This document shows, one piece after another, positions 23,135 to 30,108 of a DNA stretch of 30,427 bases (positions are counted from its first letter, which is position 1; each line of letters begins with the position of its first letter). The DNA is from an uncultured Collinsella sp. Its GTDB lineage: Bacteria; Actinomycetota; Coriobacteriia; Coriobacteriales; Coriobacteriaceae. Location: the NCBI GenBank assembly GCA_900541145.1, contig UQIH01000024.1, positions 1-30,427 of the forward strand, in the 5' to 3' direction. The notes under the pieces were generated by a model. It did not search any database and had not been told where the DNA came from. It saw nothing but the letters and a program-made list of their open reading frames with translations. A program made the translations under genes and the position numbers.

Positions 23135-24073
23135 ATGACTACCGATCAGCCGATTGATGTTGCGATTATCGGTGGAGGCCCCGCGGGCTATGCTGCCGCC
23201 ATTTACGCTGCGCGTGCCAACCTGACGACGACCGTGATTGAGCAGGGCATGTCGGGTGGACAGATCGCCACGACCAATGAAGTCGAGAACTATCCGGGCA
23301 TTCCGCTCTTGAGTGGCGCCGAACTCGGCGAGCGTTTTCAGCAGCATGCAGAGGGCCTGGGAGCACAGGTCGCATGGAGCATGGTTACGGGTATCGATTA
23401 CGATGCCGATGCAGCGCTGTTTACGGTGCATCACGATATGGGCGATACGCTTGCCTCGAGCGTTATCGCTTGCATGGGTGCCACGCCGCGTCCGGCAGGT
23501 TTCGCTGGCGAGGATACCTATCGCGGTCGTGGCGTTTCATATTGCGCAACATGTGACGGCATGTTCTTCCGCGGCAAACAGGTCTTTGTAATCGGTGGTG
23601 GCAATTCGGCATGCGAAGAGGCACTGTTCCTGTCAGACATTGCCAGCAGTGTGACCATCGTGCTGCGCCGCGACCAGTTCCGAGCGCCTGATGGTGTTGT
23701 TCAGAAAGTACTCGATAAGGACAATATTACAGTTAGGTACCAAACTAGTATTGTGGAGCTTTCTGGTGAAGCGATGCCCACGACAATTACGTTCAAAGAC
23801 AATGCAAGCGGTAAGACGCATGCCGAGACCTTTGAGCCTGGCTCGTTTGGCATTTTTGTCTTTACCGGCACGCAACCCCATACCGAGCTTGTCGAGCATC
23901 TAGTCGATCTGGCGCCTGATGGCGGCATTCTGACTGATGAATCCATGGCGACCCGCACGCCAGGTCTATTTGCTGCTGGCGACATCCGTTCCAAGCGCTT
24001 ACGTCAGGTTGTGACCGCCGTTTCTGACGGAGCCATAGCAGCAACGAGCGCATATGCGTTTCTCCGCGGATAA
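23135..24073 (+). CDS. trxB: Thioredoxin reductase / FAD-dependent disulfide reductase
   Basis: The 312-residue flavoprotein passes electrons from NADPH to thioredoxin. The FAD-binding GGGPAG is at residues 13-18, and the redox pair CATC is at C137 and C140 within SYCATCDGMFF. The NADPH motif is GGGNSACEEA, and GLFAAGDIR closes the FAD site. Length is typical. ATG 23135 follows GAGAGGA; an earlier in-frame ATG at 23060 lacks such a site. It is divergent from the glycosyltransferase with 117 bp between them. No thioredoxin gene is adjacent, so the exact partner is not shown here. A strong terminator follows. Confidence 0.94.
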   Translation: MTTDQPIDVAIIGGGPAGYAAAIYAARANLTTTVIEQGMSGGQIATTNEVENYPGIPLLSGAELGERFQQHAEGLGAQVAWSMVTGIDYDADAALFTVHHDMGDTLASSVIACMGATPRPAGFAGEDTYRGRGVSYCATCDGMFFRGKQVFVIGGGNSACEEALFLSDIASSVTIVLRRDQFRAPDGVVQKVLDKDNITVRYQTSIVELSGEAMPTTITFKDNASGKTHAETFEPGSFGIFVFTGTQPHTELVEHLVDLAPDGGILTDESMATRTPGLFAAGDIRSKRLRQVVTAVSDGAIAATSAYAFLRG

Positions 24074-24113
24074 GTACGATAATATATCTTATGTAAGGTT
24101 GCTTTCTTTAAAC

Positions 24114-24160
24114 AAAGTGGTTGGACGGTACATCAATGTGCTGTCCAACCACTTTTACTT
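24114..24160 (+). terminator. Terminator after trxB
   Basis: Arms 24114-24126 and 24143-24155 are 13 bp perfect and extend inward with six more pairs (two G-U) to a 4-nt loop at 24133-24136. The tail reads TTTTACTT. This is a strong intrinsic terminator about 40 nt after the trxB stop. Confidence 0.85.
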
Positions 24161-24182
24161 AGCGGCTATGTGGTATGCAAAA

Positions 24183-24203
24183 CTAGATTATCTAGAATAC
24201 AAT
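24183..24203 (+). promoter_or_regulatory. Palindrome and -10 element upstream of the DUF1836 gene
   Basis: CTAGA-TTA-TCTAG (24183-24195) is a 5-bp inverted repeat overlapping, by TATCTAGAATAC, a likely -10 element TACAAT (24198-24203). The -35 match is poor. The same TATCTAG and GAATAC pieces recur in the degV promoter region (25840-25856), suggesting a shared regulator, possibly the DUF1836 protein itself. Confidence 0.4.
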
Positions 24204-24227
24204 ATAGAAAACGAACGGAGGCCTCTT

Positions 24228-24839
24228 ATGAAACACGCTAAACATGTTATCCCGATGTCCGATACATCGGTCAGCATTAAGCCGGAGGATATTCAGCCGA
24301 CGGTGCTGCCGGATGCATTTATTCAGTCCGATATGGTGGGTAAACTCAACGCTTTGAGCCTGCCACGCTATGACCAGCTGCCCAATGTAACGCTCTATCG
24401 CGATCAGGTTATTGAATATGTTGCGCTGTGGATGGAGCCGCTTTCGATTTGTGTAGAGCAGCCCGTTATCACGCCATCGATGATCAATAACTACGTGAAG
24501 GTCGGCCTCGTTCCTGCTCCGGTTAAAAAGCAGTATGGACGTGAGCAGATTGCGCGTCTCATCGCCATTTGTATTTTTAAGCAGGTGCTGCCCATCGCTG
24601 CGGTTCAGGCACTTTTTAATATTCAGCGCTTGAGCTACGACGCTCCGACGGCTTTCGATTATGTAGTCGATCAACTTGAGGCATCGATTCGTGCAGCGTT
24701 TTCCGTCGAGCAGACTCCCGTGCCCGATACCGCACATCAGGTTACGCGCGAGTCACTGCTCGTACGTAGTGCGGTTTCGTCCTTCGTTTCGAAGGCGTAC
24801 CTGATGAGTTATCTAAAGTTCAATGGGTTTAATAGCTAA
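24228..24839 (+). CDS. DUF1836 family putative DNA-binding protein
   Basis: This 203-residue protein is of the DUF1836 type. The middle (about residues 80-115; VITPSMINNYVKVGLVPAPVKKQYGREQIARL) has the look of a MerR-like winged helix-turn-helix, followed by a helical region (ICIFKQVLPIAAVQALF). No sensor or effector motif is visible. I chose ATG 24228 because CGGAGG lies at 24216-24221; the frame stays open to 24054 inside trxB, but that includes a terminator. Convergence with degV over a shared terminator, and similar palindromes before both genes, suggest it regulates degV. This is inference; the ligand and targets are unknown. Confidence 0.85.
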   Translation: MKHAKHVIPMSDTSVSIKPEDIQPTVLPDAFIQSDMVGKLNALSLPRYDQLPNVTLYRDQVIEYVALWMEPLSICVEQPVITPSMINNYVKVGLVPAPVKKQYGREQIARLIAICIFKQVLPIAAVQALFNIQRLSYDAPTAFDYVVDQLEASIRAAFSVEQTPVPDTAHQVTRESLLVRSAVSSFVSKAYLMSYLKFNGFNS

Positions 24840-24851
24840 CCGAGGTATAAA

Positions 24852-24902
24852 ACGGGCGGGATAAAGAGCCACTGGCCCCTTATCCCGCCCGTGCGTTTGT
24901 TT
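24852..24902. terminator. Bidirectional terminator between DUF1836 and degV genes
   Basis: Arms 24852-24864 and 24880-24892 form a perfect 13-bp GC-rich stem with a 15-nt loop. T-rich tails follow on both strands: GCGTTTGTTTAG on + and TTTTATACC on -. It serves both convergent genes. Confidence 0.88.
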
Positions 24903-24911
24903 AGTTGGAAA

Positions 24912-25778
24912 TTATCGGCCCGATGCCACGCCCATGCCGTAGCCGATGATGAGGCCGTGCATCTCGGCATAGTAAGAATCTAGCCCGTTGCAGGGCATGA
25001 TGATTGTCTTAGAGCTGGGCCAATGCTCCACAATGCGGCTGGCAAGCGCCTGGGCTCCGGCTTCGTTCTCAACGTGATCGATGATGACCTCGCCGCCCGT
25101 AAAGCCCTCGGCCTCCATGGTGTCGACAATCTTGGTGAGCATCTTCTTTTCGCCACGCGTGTGCCCAACGAGTTCAATTTCGCCCGCTTCGCTCGCCGTG
25201 CCCAAAATGCGGATATTGAGCTTGTTGGCAATAACGCCGGCCGCCTTGGGGATACGTCCGGCCTTCGCAAGGTTTTCGTAATTGCACAAACTAAAGAGGA
25301 TCTTGCTGTTCTGCTCCAAGCTATCGAAATAGGCGCAGGCGTCCTCAAAGGAGACGTCCGGGTTACTTGCAAGATAGCGATCAAACAATAAGAATATCAG
25401 GTCCATCTTGCCGCCCGCTGCCCGCGAATTGACCAGGTGAATCTGACGGTTGGGCTCTTCGGCAAGCACCATGTCACGTGCGGTGGCCGCGGCATTGTAG
25501 CTTCCCGAGACGCCCTCGGAGATGGGCATGCAGATCGTCTTGTCGGCGAGCTTAAAGAGCTCAGCCCACTCCCCTACGCTTGGGCAGGAGCTCGATGATG
25601 CGCTGGATTCCGATTGAATGGCAACATTGAGCTCGTGAACATCGAGCGAGAGGTCGTCAACGAATTCACGCTCCCCCACTCGGATCTTAAGGGGTGCAAA
25701 TGCAAAGGTGGTATGAGGTGCGGTTGGTTGCCAATCGCGAAGATTGCAGCTCGAATCGGAGATAAGTGCCCAGCTCAT
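24912..25778 (-). CDS. DegV family fatty-acid-binding protein
   Basis: The 288-residue protein is a DegV/EDD-fold protein. In Gram-positives, FakB members of this family hold a fatty acid for phosphorylation by FakA. Recognisable parts are the N-terminal LISDSSCNL, the SCPSVGEW segment (in place of the usual TSQPS), PISEGVSGSYNAA, VNSRAAGGKM, and NLAKAGRIPKAAG. Length is as expected. AAAGGA precedes the ATG. The upstream region holds several inverted repeats around a perfect TATAAT, so tight regulation is likely. fakA is not in the window, so a role in fatty-acid uptake is inferred from the family. Confidence 0.9.
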   Translation of the reverse strand: MSWALISDSSCNLRDWQPTAPHTTFAFAPLKIRVGEREFVDDLSLDVHELNVAIQSESSASSSSCPSVGEWAELFKLADKTICMPISEGVSGSYNAAATARDMVLAEEPNRQIHLVNSRAAGGKMDLIFLLFDRYLASNPDVSFEDACAYFDSLEQNSKILFSLCNYENLAKAGRIPKAAGVIANKLNIRILGTASEAGEIELVGHTRGEKKMLTKIVDTMEAEGFTGGEVIIDHVENEAGAQALASRIVEHWPSSKTIIMPCNGLDSYYAEMHGLIIGYGMGVASGR

Positions 25779-25791
25779 TGAGGGTCCTTTC

Positions 25792-25869
25792 TAATTGTTC
25801 CCCAACAATTATAGCCATCTTTTTGATTGATTGGATGGCTATCTAGTTTTGAATACTAGATAGCCATCC
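25792..25869 (-). promoter_or_regulatory. degV promoter with nested inverted repeats
   Basis: Reading leftward, a perfect -10 TATAAT occupies 25813-25808, with no good -35. An 8-bp inverted repeat (25792-25811, TAATTGTT-CCCC and complement) overlaps the start site. Upstream, a 14-bp perfect inverted repeat pairs 25833-25846 with 25856-25869. The 9-mer GATGGCTAT or its complement occurs three times (25811-25819, 25834-25842, 25860-25868). The lack of a -35 plus multiple half-sites suggests an activator or a multi-site repressor. Confidence 0.6.
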
Positions 25870-25890
25870 TGATTTTATGGCAAACGGTAG

Positions 25891-25931
25891 GAAAAAAGAA
25901 TGGGCCTCGTGACTCAAGATCGCGAGGCCCA
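25891..25931 (-). terminator. Terminator of the nlpC/P60 gene
   Basis: Stem 25901-25909 with 25923-25931 (9 bp, extended by two pairs) is followed on the - strand by TTCTTTTTTC. It lies 24 nt past the stop of the hydrolase gene and ends the leftward operon. Confidence 0.88.
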
Positions 25932-25954
25932 CGTTCGTTCGCTGCAGTAATAAA

Positions 25955-27076
25955 TTAGTAGCGCACGAAAATGTAATTGTTGTTCATGCCAGCAGCGACG
26001 GAGCTGATGATGACGCCCGTTTTGTAGTCGGAAGCATGGATCATCTGACCATTACCGATATAGATGCCTGTATGGTAGGAGTTAACCACAACATCGCCGG
26101 GTTGCGGATCGGACACGCGGGTCCAACCCATGAAGGTGCCGGTGGTGCCCAGGCGGCAGTAGCGGCCCGTGAGGCAATAGCTTACAAAACCGGAGCAGTC
26201 AAAGCTGTTCGGTCCAATGCCGCCCCAGGAATAAGCGTATCCGAGCTTGCTGTAGGCGCGCGAAACAACGGTACCGCCGTCAACGGACTGGCTCGGTGCG
26301 GAAGGCGTCGGAGTCGGAGCGGGCGTCACGGGCTGCGGCGTGGGGGCAGGAGCGGGCGCGGGCGCGGGCGTGTTGCCGCCGCCGTTGTTGGTCGTACCGC
26401 CACCATTGTTGGTGTTCTCGGTCGTACCGGCAGTGTCGTTGCTCACCGTGGCCTTTTCGGCGGTGCTGGCATTGATGCCAGCCTGAAGCGCGGCGTTGGC
26501 CTCGGCCTCGGCAGCAAGCTCGGCCTGCAGCTGTGAATCCAGGGAGTTCACGACACTCTGGGCCTCAGCCTGCTGGGCATTGAGCTCGTCGACCTTCTTC
26601 TGCGTCGCGGCGACGTTCTTCTCCTGCTCGGTCTGCTTATCGGTGAGCTGCTGCTTAAGGTCCTTGACCTCCTGAATGGTCTGGGCCTGCTTGTCGGAAA
26701 CCTTGCCGTAGTAGAACAGACGGTTGAGCATGTCGCCCAGATCGTCGACGCCCGTCAGAACCTGAAGGAGACTCAGACCGCCAGTCTTGTACTCACCGGC
26801 AACGTAGCTCGAAAGCTTTGCCTGACCCTCGGCAATCTCTTGCTGCTTTTGCGTGATCTCGCCTGCAGTCTGATCAAGCTCCTGCGTCTGTGCGGAGAGT
26901 TCTTCATGAATTTGCTGGGTTTGGGTGCCAATCTGCTCGAGTTTGGTACGAGCAGCGGCAAGGTCGGATGCGGTATCGGCATAGGCCGGAGCCACGAGGC
27001 CCAGGTCCAAAACACAAGCGAGGGTTGCCGTTGCAGCGCAGCGTGCCATGTTTCTGTGCGTGTTTGCTGTGCGCAT
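25955..27076 (-). CDS. Secreted NlpC/P60 peptidoglycan hydrolase with coiled coil
   Basis: The 373-residue protein has a signal peptide (about 1-33, cleavage near AYA-DT) and a long coiled coil (about 35-205). A low-complexity Asn/Gly then Pro/Ala/Thr-rich linker (about 217-264) leads to a C-terminal NlpC/P60 domain (about 266-373). The catalytic cysteine is C294 in FDCSGFV and the histidine is H335 in YHTGIYIG. This is the RipA/PcsB/CwlO-like layout of cell-separation endopeptidases, where the coiled coil usually receives activation by an FtsEX-type partner, not present here. GAAAGG precedes the ATG. It starts 32 nt after apt and a strong terminator follows, so it is the last gene of the operon. 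Confidence 0.92.
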   Translation of the reverse strand: MRTANTHRNMARCAATATLACVLDLGLVAPAYADTASDLAAARTKLEQIGTQTQQIHEELSAQTQELDQTAGEITQKQQEIAEGQAKLSSYVAGEYKTGGLSLLQVLTGVDDLGDMLNRLFYYGKVSDKQAQTIQEVKDLKQQLTDKQTEQEKNVAATQKKVDELNAQQAEAQSVVNSLDSQLQAELAAEAEANAALQAGINASTAEKATVSNDTAGTTENTNNGGGTTNNGGGNTPAPAPAPAPTPQPVTPAPTPTPSAPSQSVDGGTVVSRAYSKLGYAYSWGGIGPNSFDCSGFVSYCLTGRYCRLGTTGTFMGWTRVSDPQPGDVVVNSYHTGIYIGNGQMIHASDYKTGVIISSVAAGMNNNYIFVRY

Positions 27077-27108
27077 GTAGCTTCCTTTCCGGTATCTAAG
27101 GGTAGCGG

Positions 27109-27639
27109 CTAGTCCACCGTTACCAGGCTAAAGAGCTCAACGTCCTCGTTAGAAGGCGTGAGCTTCTTGCGCGGGTTGAGAAACGCAAGCTCAAGGATAC
27201 AACCGTAGCCCACAAGCTCTGCGCCCATATCTCGCACCAGTTTACCTGTTGCCTCGACGGTTCCGCCCGTCGCGACCAAGTCGTCCAGAATCAACACGGT
27301 ATCTTTAGAGCTGATAGCATCGGCGTGGATCTCGATAGAATCCGTTCCATACTCGAGCTCGTAGCTCTCGCTCACCGTCTTGCGCAGCAGTTTGCCCGGC
27401 TTACGTGCGGGAACAAAGCCGGTGCCCAGGGCGACGGCTACGGGTACGCCCACCATAAAGCCGCGGGCCTCGGGGCCGACGACCTTGGTGATACCCATGC
27501 CAGCAAAATGCTCGGCCAGAGCATCCACCATGGCCTTCAGGGCCTCGGGATTGCCAAAGAGCGGTGTAATGTCCTTAAAGACGACTCCGGGCTCGGGATA
27601 GTCGGGGATATCGACGATATGAGATTCGAAGTCGTACAT
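27109..27639 (-). CDS. apt: Adenine phosphoribosyltransferase
   Basis: The 176-residue purine salvage enzyme makes AMP from adenine and PRPP. Marks are the N-terminal DIPDYPEPGVVFKDITPLF, the adenine-site segment GPEARGFMVGVPVA, and the PRPP loop VLILDDLVATGGT. I chose ATG 27639: AAGGT lies 6 nt upstream, whereas ATG 27654 has no ribosome-binding site and would place that AAGGT inside the gene. It follows the MerR gene by 36 nt in the same operon. Confidence 0.95.
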   Translation of the reverse strand: MYDFESHIVDIPDYPEPGVVFKDITPLFGNPEALKAMVDALAEHFAGMGITKVVGPEARGFMVGVPVAVALGTGFVPARKPGKLLRKTVSESYELEYGTDSIEIHADAISSKDTVLILDDLVATGGTVEATGKLVRDMGAELVGYGCILELAFLNPRKKLTPSNEDVELFSLVTVD

Positions 27640-27675
27640 GGCGTGACCTTTCATGGATTGCCGGGTGAACGGCGG

Positions 27676-28560
27676 CTATTTACCTGCGTTAGCAGACGAG
27701 CTGTGCGAGGGAACGACGACCTTAGACGGCTGCACGAGCGACTCGTCGTGCGCGGCAACCGCGGGGACGCTTGCCCCATCGCTTTTAGCCTTGGTGGACT
27801 CGGAACGCGTGATTTCCTCATCGAGTGCATCGATGTCGGCGTCCTCGACCACGGCGTTGAGCGACTCAAAAACGCGGTTCTTGAGCAGCGCGGTGTGCAC
27901 GCCCTCCGTCAGGTCGTGAAGCTTCTTAAACGCACGCTCGAGCTTGGCGTCGCGCTCGTCATCGGAGGTATCCATTCCGAGCATGCTCACGAGCACCTGC
28001 TCAAACATCGAGGACTCGCGGTTAGCGGAAGACACGTACTGACGCAGGTTGCGTGGCTCGATATGGAAGCGCGACAGCTCGGAGCAGTAACGGATGATCG
28101 GAAAATCGCGACCATCGACGAGCTCGCGGTTCTGCGGGCTTTTGATGATGCGAATGAGGTCGTTTTCGGCGAGCGAGCGGATAAACGAAATCTCGACGCC
28201 CAGCATATCGGGAATGGTCTCGATGGGATGCAGCTTTTGCTTAGTCTCCTTGGGCTCCGTCTTGAGCGGAACATCGGACAGCAAGCCCACCTCGTAGGCG
28301 AGCGTTGACAGGTCCGTGGCGTTTTCCAAGCGCTGCTTAATCACGTTGAGTGGCATATAGCGGGTCTTCTGCAGGTGCAGAATGACCTCCAGGCGATCAA
28401 CGTCCTCCTTGGAGTACTGACGGTATCCCTTTGGCGTACGATGAGGGGTAATGAGCCCCTCATCCTCTAGAAATCTAATTTTTGAGTTCGAAAGATCGGG
28501 GTATGCGCCTCGAAGTAGGTTGACGACTTGGCCGATACTCAGATAGTTGCGTTCGGCCAT
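27676..28560 (-). CDS. MerR family regulator, FtsR-like
   Basis: The 294-residue protein has an N-terminal MerR winged helix (about residues 5-75; LSIGQVVNLLRGAYPDLSNSKIRFLEDEGLITPHRTPKGYRQY). A second helical part (about 110-190) and a low-complexity C-terminal tail rich in Ser/Ala/Val follow. The actinobacterial FtsR type, an activator of ftsZ in Corynebacterium, sits directly after an FHA gene of the GarA/OdhI kind, exactly as here. No metal-binding cysteine pattern is present. The ATG lies 3 nt after the FHA stop, implying coupling. The FtsR assignment rests on synteny and domain layout; ftsZ is not in the window. Confidence 0.82.
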   Translation of the reverse strand: MAERNYLSIGQVVNLLRGAYPDLSNSKIRFLEDEGLITPHRTPKGYRQYSKEDVDRLEVILHLQKTRYMPLNVIKQRLENATDLSTLAYEVGLLSDVPLKTEPKETKQKLHPIETIPDMLGVEISFIRSLAENDLIRIIKSPQNRELVDGRDFPIIRYCSELSRFHIEPRNLRQYVSSANRESSMFEQVLVSMLGMDTSDDERDAKLERAFKKLHDLTEGVHTALLKNRVFESLNAVVEDADIDALDEEITRSESTKAKSDGASVPAVAAHDESLVQPSKVVVPSHSSSANAGK

Positions 28561-28563
28561 GCC

Positions 28564-28998
28564 CTACTCACCGGTTTCGATGCGCTCCGGCGTGCTCTCG
28601 TGGTAGATGAGCGTAAACGTACCGATCTGGACGGAAGAACCGTCGTGCAGCGGGGCTGCATTGACGATGGCACCGTCGACCCAGGTGCCATTGAGCGAGC
28701 CCAAGTCCTCGATGCGAGCGCCGAGGCCCTCGCGAATAATGCGCGCGTGGCTGCGCGAAACGGTCATGTCATTGAGGAAGATGCCGTTCGCAGGATCGCG
28801 GCCGATGGTGGTCACGTCGTCCTCGAGTTCAAAAGCGGCACCAGTCTGCGGACCCTTGACGATGGACAGAACGGGGGCGGTGATGCGCACGTTGGCCATG
28901 AGGTCGGGAACGGTGACGTCGCTTGAAGGAACGCGGAATACGCAGGTAGCGTCCGCGGTCTTATCATTCTGAGGCATATTGTTAACCATGTTGTCCAT
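28564..28998 (-). CDS. FHA-domain protein, GarA/OdhI-like
   Basis: The 144-residue protein has a short N-terminal tail and one FHA domain (about 50-135). TIGRD, SRSH (81-84) and SLNGT (101-105) are the phosphothreonine-binding residues. The tail segment ATCVFR (T18) matches the ETTSVFR motif of GarA/OdhI, where the phosphorylated Thr folds back onto the FHA domain. These proteins inhibit 2-oxoglutarate dehydrogenase and control glutamate metabolism until phosphorylated. By eye, GarA's first threonine is Ala17 here. I chose ATG 28998, 5 nt after AGGGG; longer forms run to 29031. Gene order pgsA-FHA-MerR agrees with mycobacteria. Confidence 0.85.
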   Translation of the reverse strand: MDNMVNNMPQNDKTADATCVFRVPSSDVTVPDLMANVRITAPVLSIVKGPQTGAAFELEDDVTTIGRDPANGIFLNDMTVSRSHARIIREGLGARIEDLGSLNGTWVDGAIVNAAPLHDGSSVQIGTFTLIYHESTPERIETGE

Positions 28999-29064
28999 GA
29001 CAACCCCTAACTTATCGCGGACCTGCCGCAAATAATGAACCGTACGTAATCATACCCCAACGAA

Positions 29065-29769
29065 TCAGTCTTCGATTTCAGGGTTCAGAAAGTCGATGTC
29101 CTCGTCCTCGGGATGCGCGAGAGCCTGTTTAATGGCCGCTCCGCCCTTAATGGAGTAGATGACAGCCGTGAGCATGGAGAAGATCACGCCGCCGTACACA
29201 AAGAAGATGCCGAGGGGCACCGAGCTTCCGTTGAGGCCCGGGAAGGCAGTAAGGGATGAAGGTAAAAGATGCAGGCCGTCAATAACGGGGAAACCGAGCA
29301 GCATGAGCGAGAAACCAGTCATGAGCAGCGCTGTGGCAATCTTTCCCGGGAAGACGACATCGATGGGGCGACGGTGATAATGACGAACGATAAGCGTGCC
29401 GATGCCCAGATAGATGTCGCGGCCAATAATGAGCACGCAGACCCAGACGGGCAGCTCTCCGCGGACCACCAGGCCAAGTACGCCGGTGAACAGCAGCGCG
29501 CGGTCGCAAATGGGATCCATGACCTTGCCGAGCCATGAGACCGTCTTAGTCATGCGGGCGATCTGACCGTCCATCCAGTCAGTGGAGGCGGCAACGGCGT
29601 AGATAACGATGGCGATGACGCGGTTGTTATCCGTCACAAACAGGTACAGAAATACCAGGGTGAGGATCAGCCGCGTAAAGGTGATGAAATTGGAGATCGT
29701 AAAGATCTTATTCGACGGGTAATCGGAAGTGCCGATAAGCTCCTTTTTGATCTTCTTTTTGATGCCCAC
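29065..29769 (-). CDS. CDP-alcohol phosphatidyltransferase, second copy
   Basis: The 234-residue membrane enzyme has the full CDP-alcohol phosphatidyltransferase signature in STDWMDGQIARMTKTVSWLG plus KVMDPICDR. It is a paralogue of the pgsA at 8147-8785 and is about 20 residues longer, with a basic N-terminus (GIKKKIKKEL) and an acidic C-terminal tail. In mycobacteria the corresponding gene near garA is pgsA2, whose substrate is not certain; cardiolipin synthase is another option. I chose GTG 29769, preceded by GGGGGAG. A promoter candidate (TATAGT at 29806-29811) lies downstream of the longer ATG start at 29859, which favours the GTG. Confidence 0.87.
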   Translation of the reverse strand: MGIKKKIKKELIGTSDYPSNKIFTISNFITFTRLILTLVFLYLFVTDNNRVIAIVIYAVAASTDWMDGQIARMTKTVSWLGKVMDPICDRALLFTGVLGLVVRGELPVWVCVLIIGRDIYLGIGTLIVRHYHRRPIDVVFPGKIATALLMTGFSLMLLGFPVIDGLHLLPSSLTAFPGLNGSSVPLGIFFVYGGVIFSMLTAVIYSIKGGAAIKQALAHPEDEDIDFLNPEIED

Positions 29770-29805
29770 AGGACTCCCCCGCTGGTTAACGACAAAACTT
29801 TCGAT

Positions 29806-29834
29806 ACTATACCCGTTCCGGCGATGTCTATCCA
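29806..29834 (-). promoter_or_regulatory. Candidate promoter of the pgsA-FHA-MerR-apt-nlpC operon
   Basis: Reading leftward, TGGATA (29834-29829) and TATAGT (29811-29806) are separated by 17 bp, about 37 bp before the GTG start at 29769. The -10 is good, the -35 moderate. No other promoter of this quality is seen within the operon. Confidence 0.5.
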
Positions 29835-29897
29835 GCGCAGCCATAGAGAGTCCAGACATGTGGAGGGCGCTGTCGCAACGTGAATGTGCCGTTTTTG

Positions 29898-29952
29898 TGT
29901 ACGTCAGCCTCCAAACATGTCATAAATTGTCGTTTTTGGAGGATGACGTACA
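29898..29952. repeat. 18-bp inverted repeat
   Basis: Positions 29898-29915 pair with 29935-29952 with a single mismatch. Each arm includes a run resembling GTACGTCA plus CCTCCAAA. The motif CGTTTTTG also occurs as a direct repeat (29890 and 29931). No gene or terminator tail explains it. Confidence 0.7.
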
Positions 29953-29954
29953 AG

Positions 29955-30029
29955 TTTTTGTTAAGCGAAAGTATCGATTAATAAAGCCGTTGATTCTTCG
30001 TTGCTTACTTTATTGATTCTTAACAAAAA
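29955..30029 (+). repeat. A/T-rich two-part hairpin
   Basis: An outer 11-bp perfect stem (29955-29965 with 30019-30029) encloses a 10-bp inner stem (29977-29986 with 30008-30017, one T-G pair). It follows the previous inverted repeat by 2 nt. The region 29860-30063 has no coding potential. Confidence 0.6.
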
Positions 30030-30054
30030 AGGTCAGGCACTAGGTGCCTGACCT
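30021..30054 (-). terminator. Intrinsic terminator on the - strand
   Basis: Stem 30030-30040 with 30044-30054 is 11 bp perfect with a 3-nt loop. On the - strand it is followed by TTTTTTGTTA. It lies about 10 nt past the end of the tRNA-Pro fragment and probably once ended that tRNA transcript. Confidence 0.85.
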
Positions 30055-30063
30055 GTAAACTTC

Positions 30064-30108
30064 TGGGCAGGACGACTGGATTCGAACCAGCGACCCCTTG
30101 ACCCCCAG
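30064..30108 (-). pseudogene. 3' fragment of tRNA-Pro(GGG)
   Basis: Reading leftward from 30108, the segment gives the anticodon loop CTGGGGG (anticodon GGG), 3' anticodon stem TCAAG, T-arm GCTGG-TTCGAAT-CCAGT, acceptor strand CGTCCTG and an ending CCCA. The 5' half is absent: the sequence above 30108 cannot form the anticodon stem, and the D-arm region is replaced by an AGGTCAG / CTGACCT hairpin (30111-30131). It is therefore a tRNA remnant or an attachment-site copy, not a working tRNA. Confidence 0.7.

Noticed and set aside
27325..28308. 327-residue + strand frame across apt and the MerR gene
   Set aside because: Spans two genes and an intergenic gap on the other strand without any domain.
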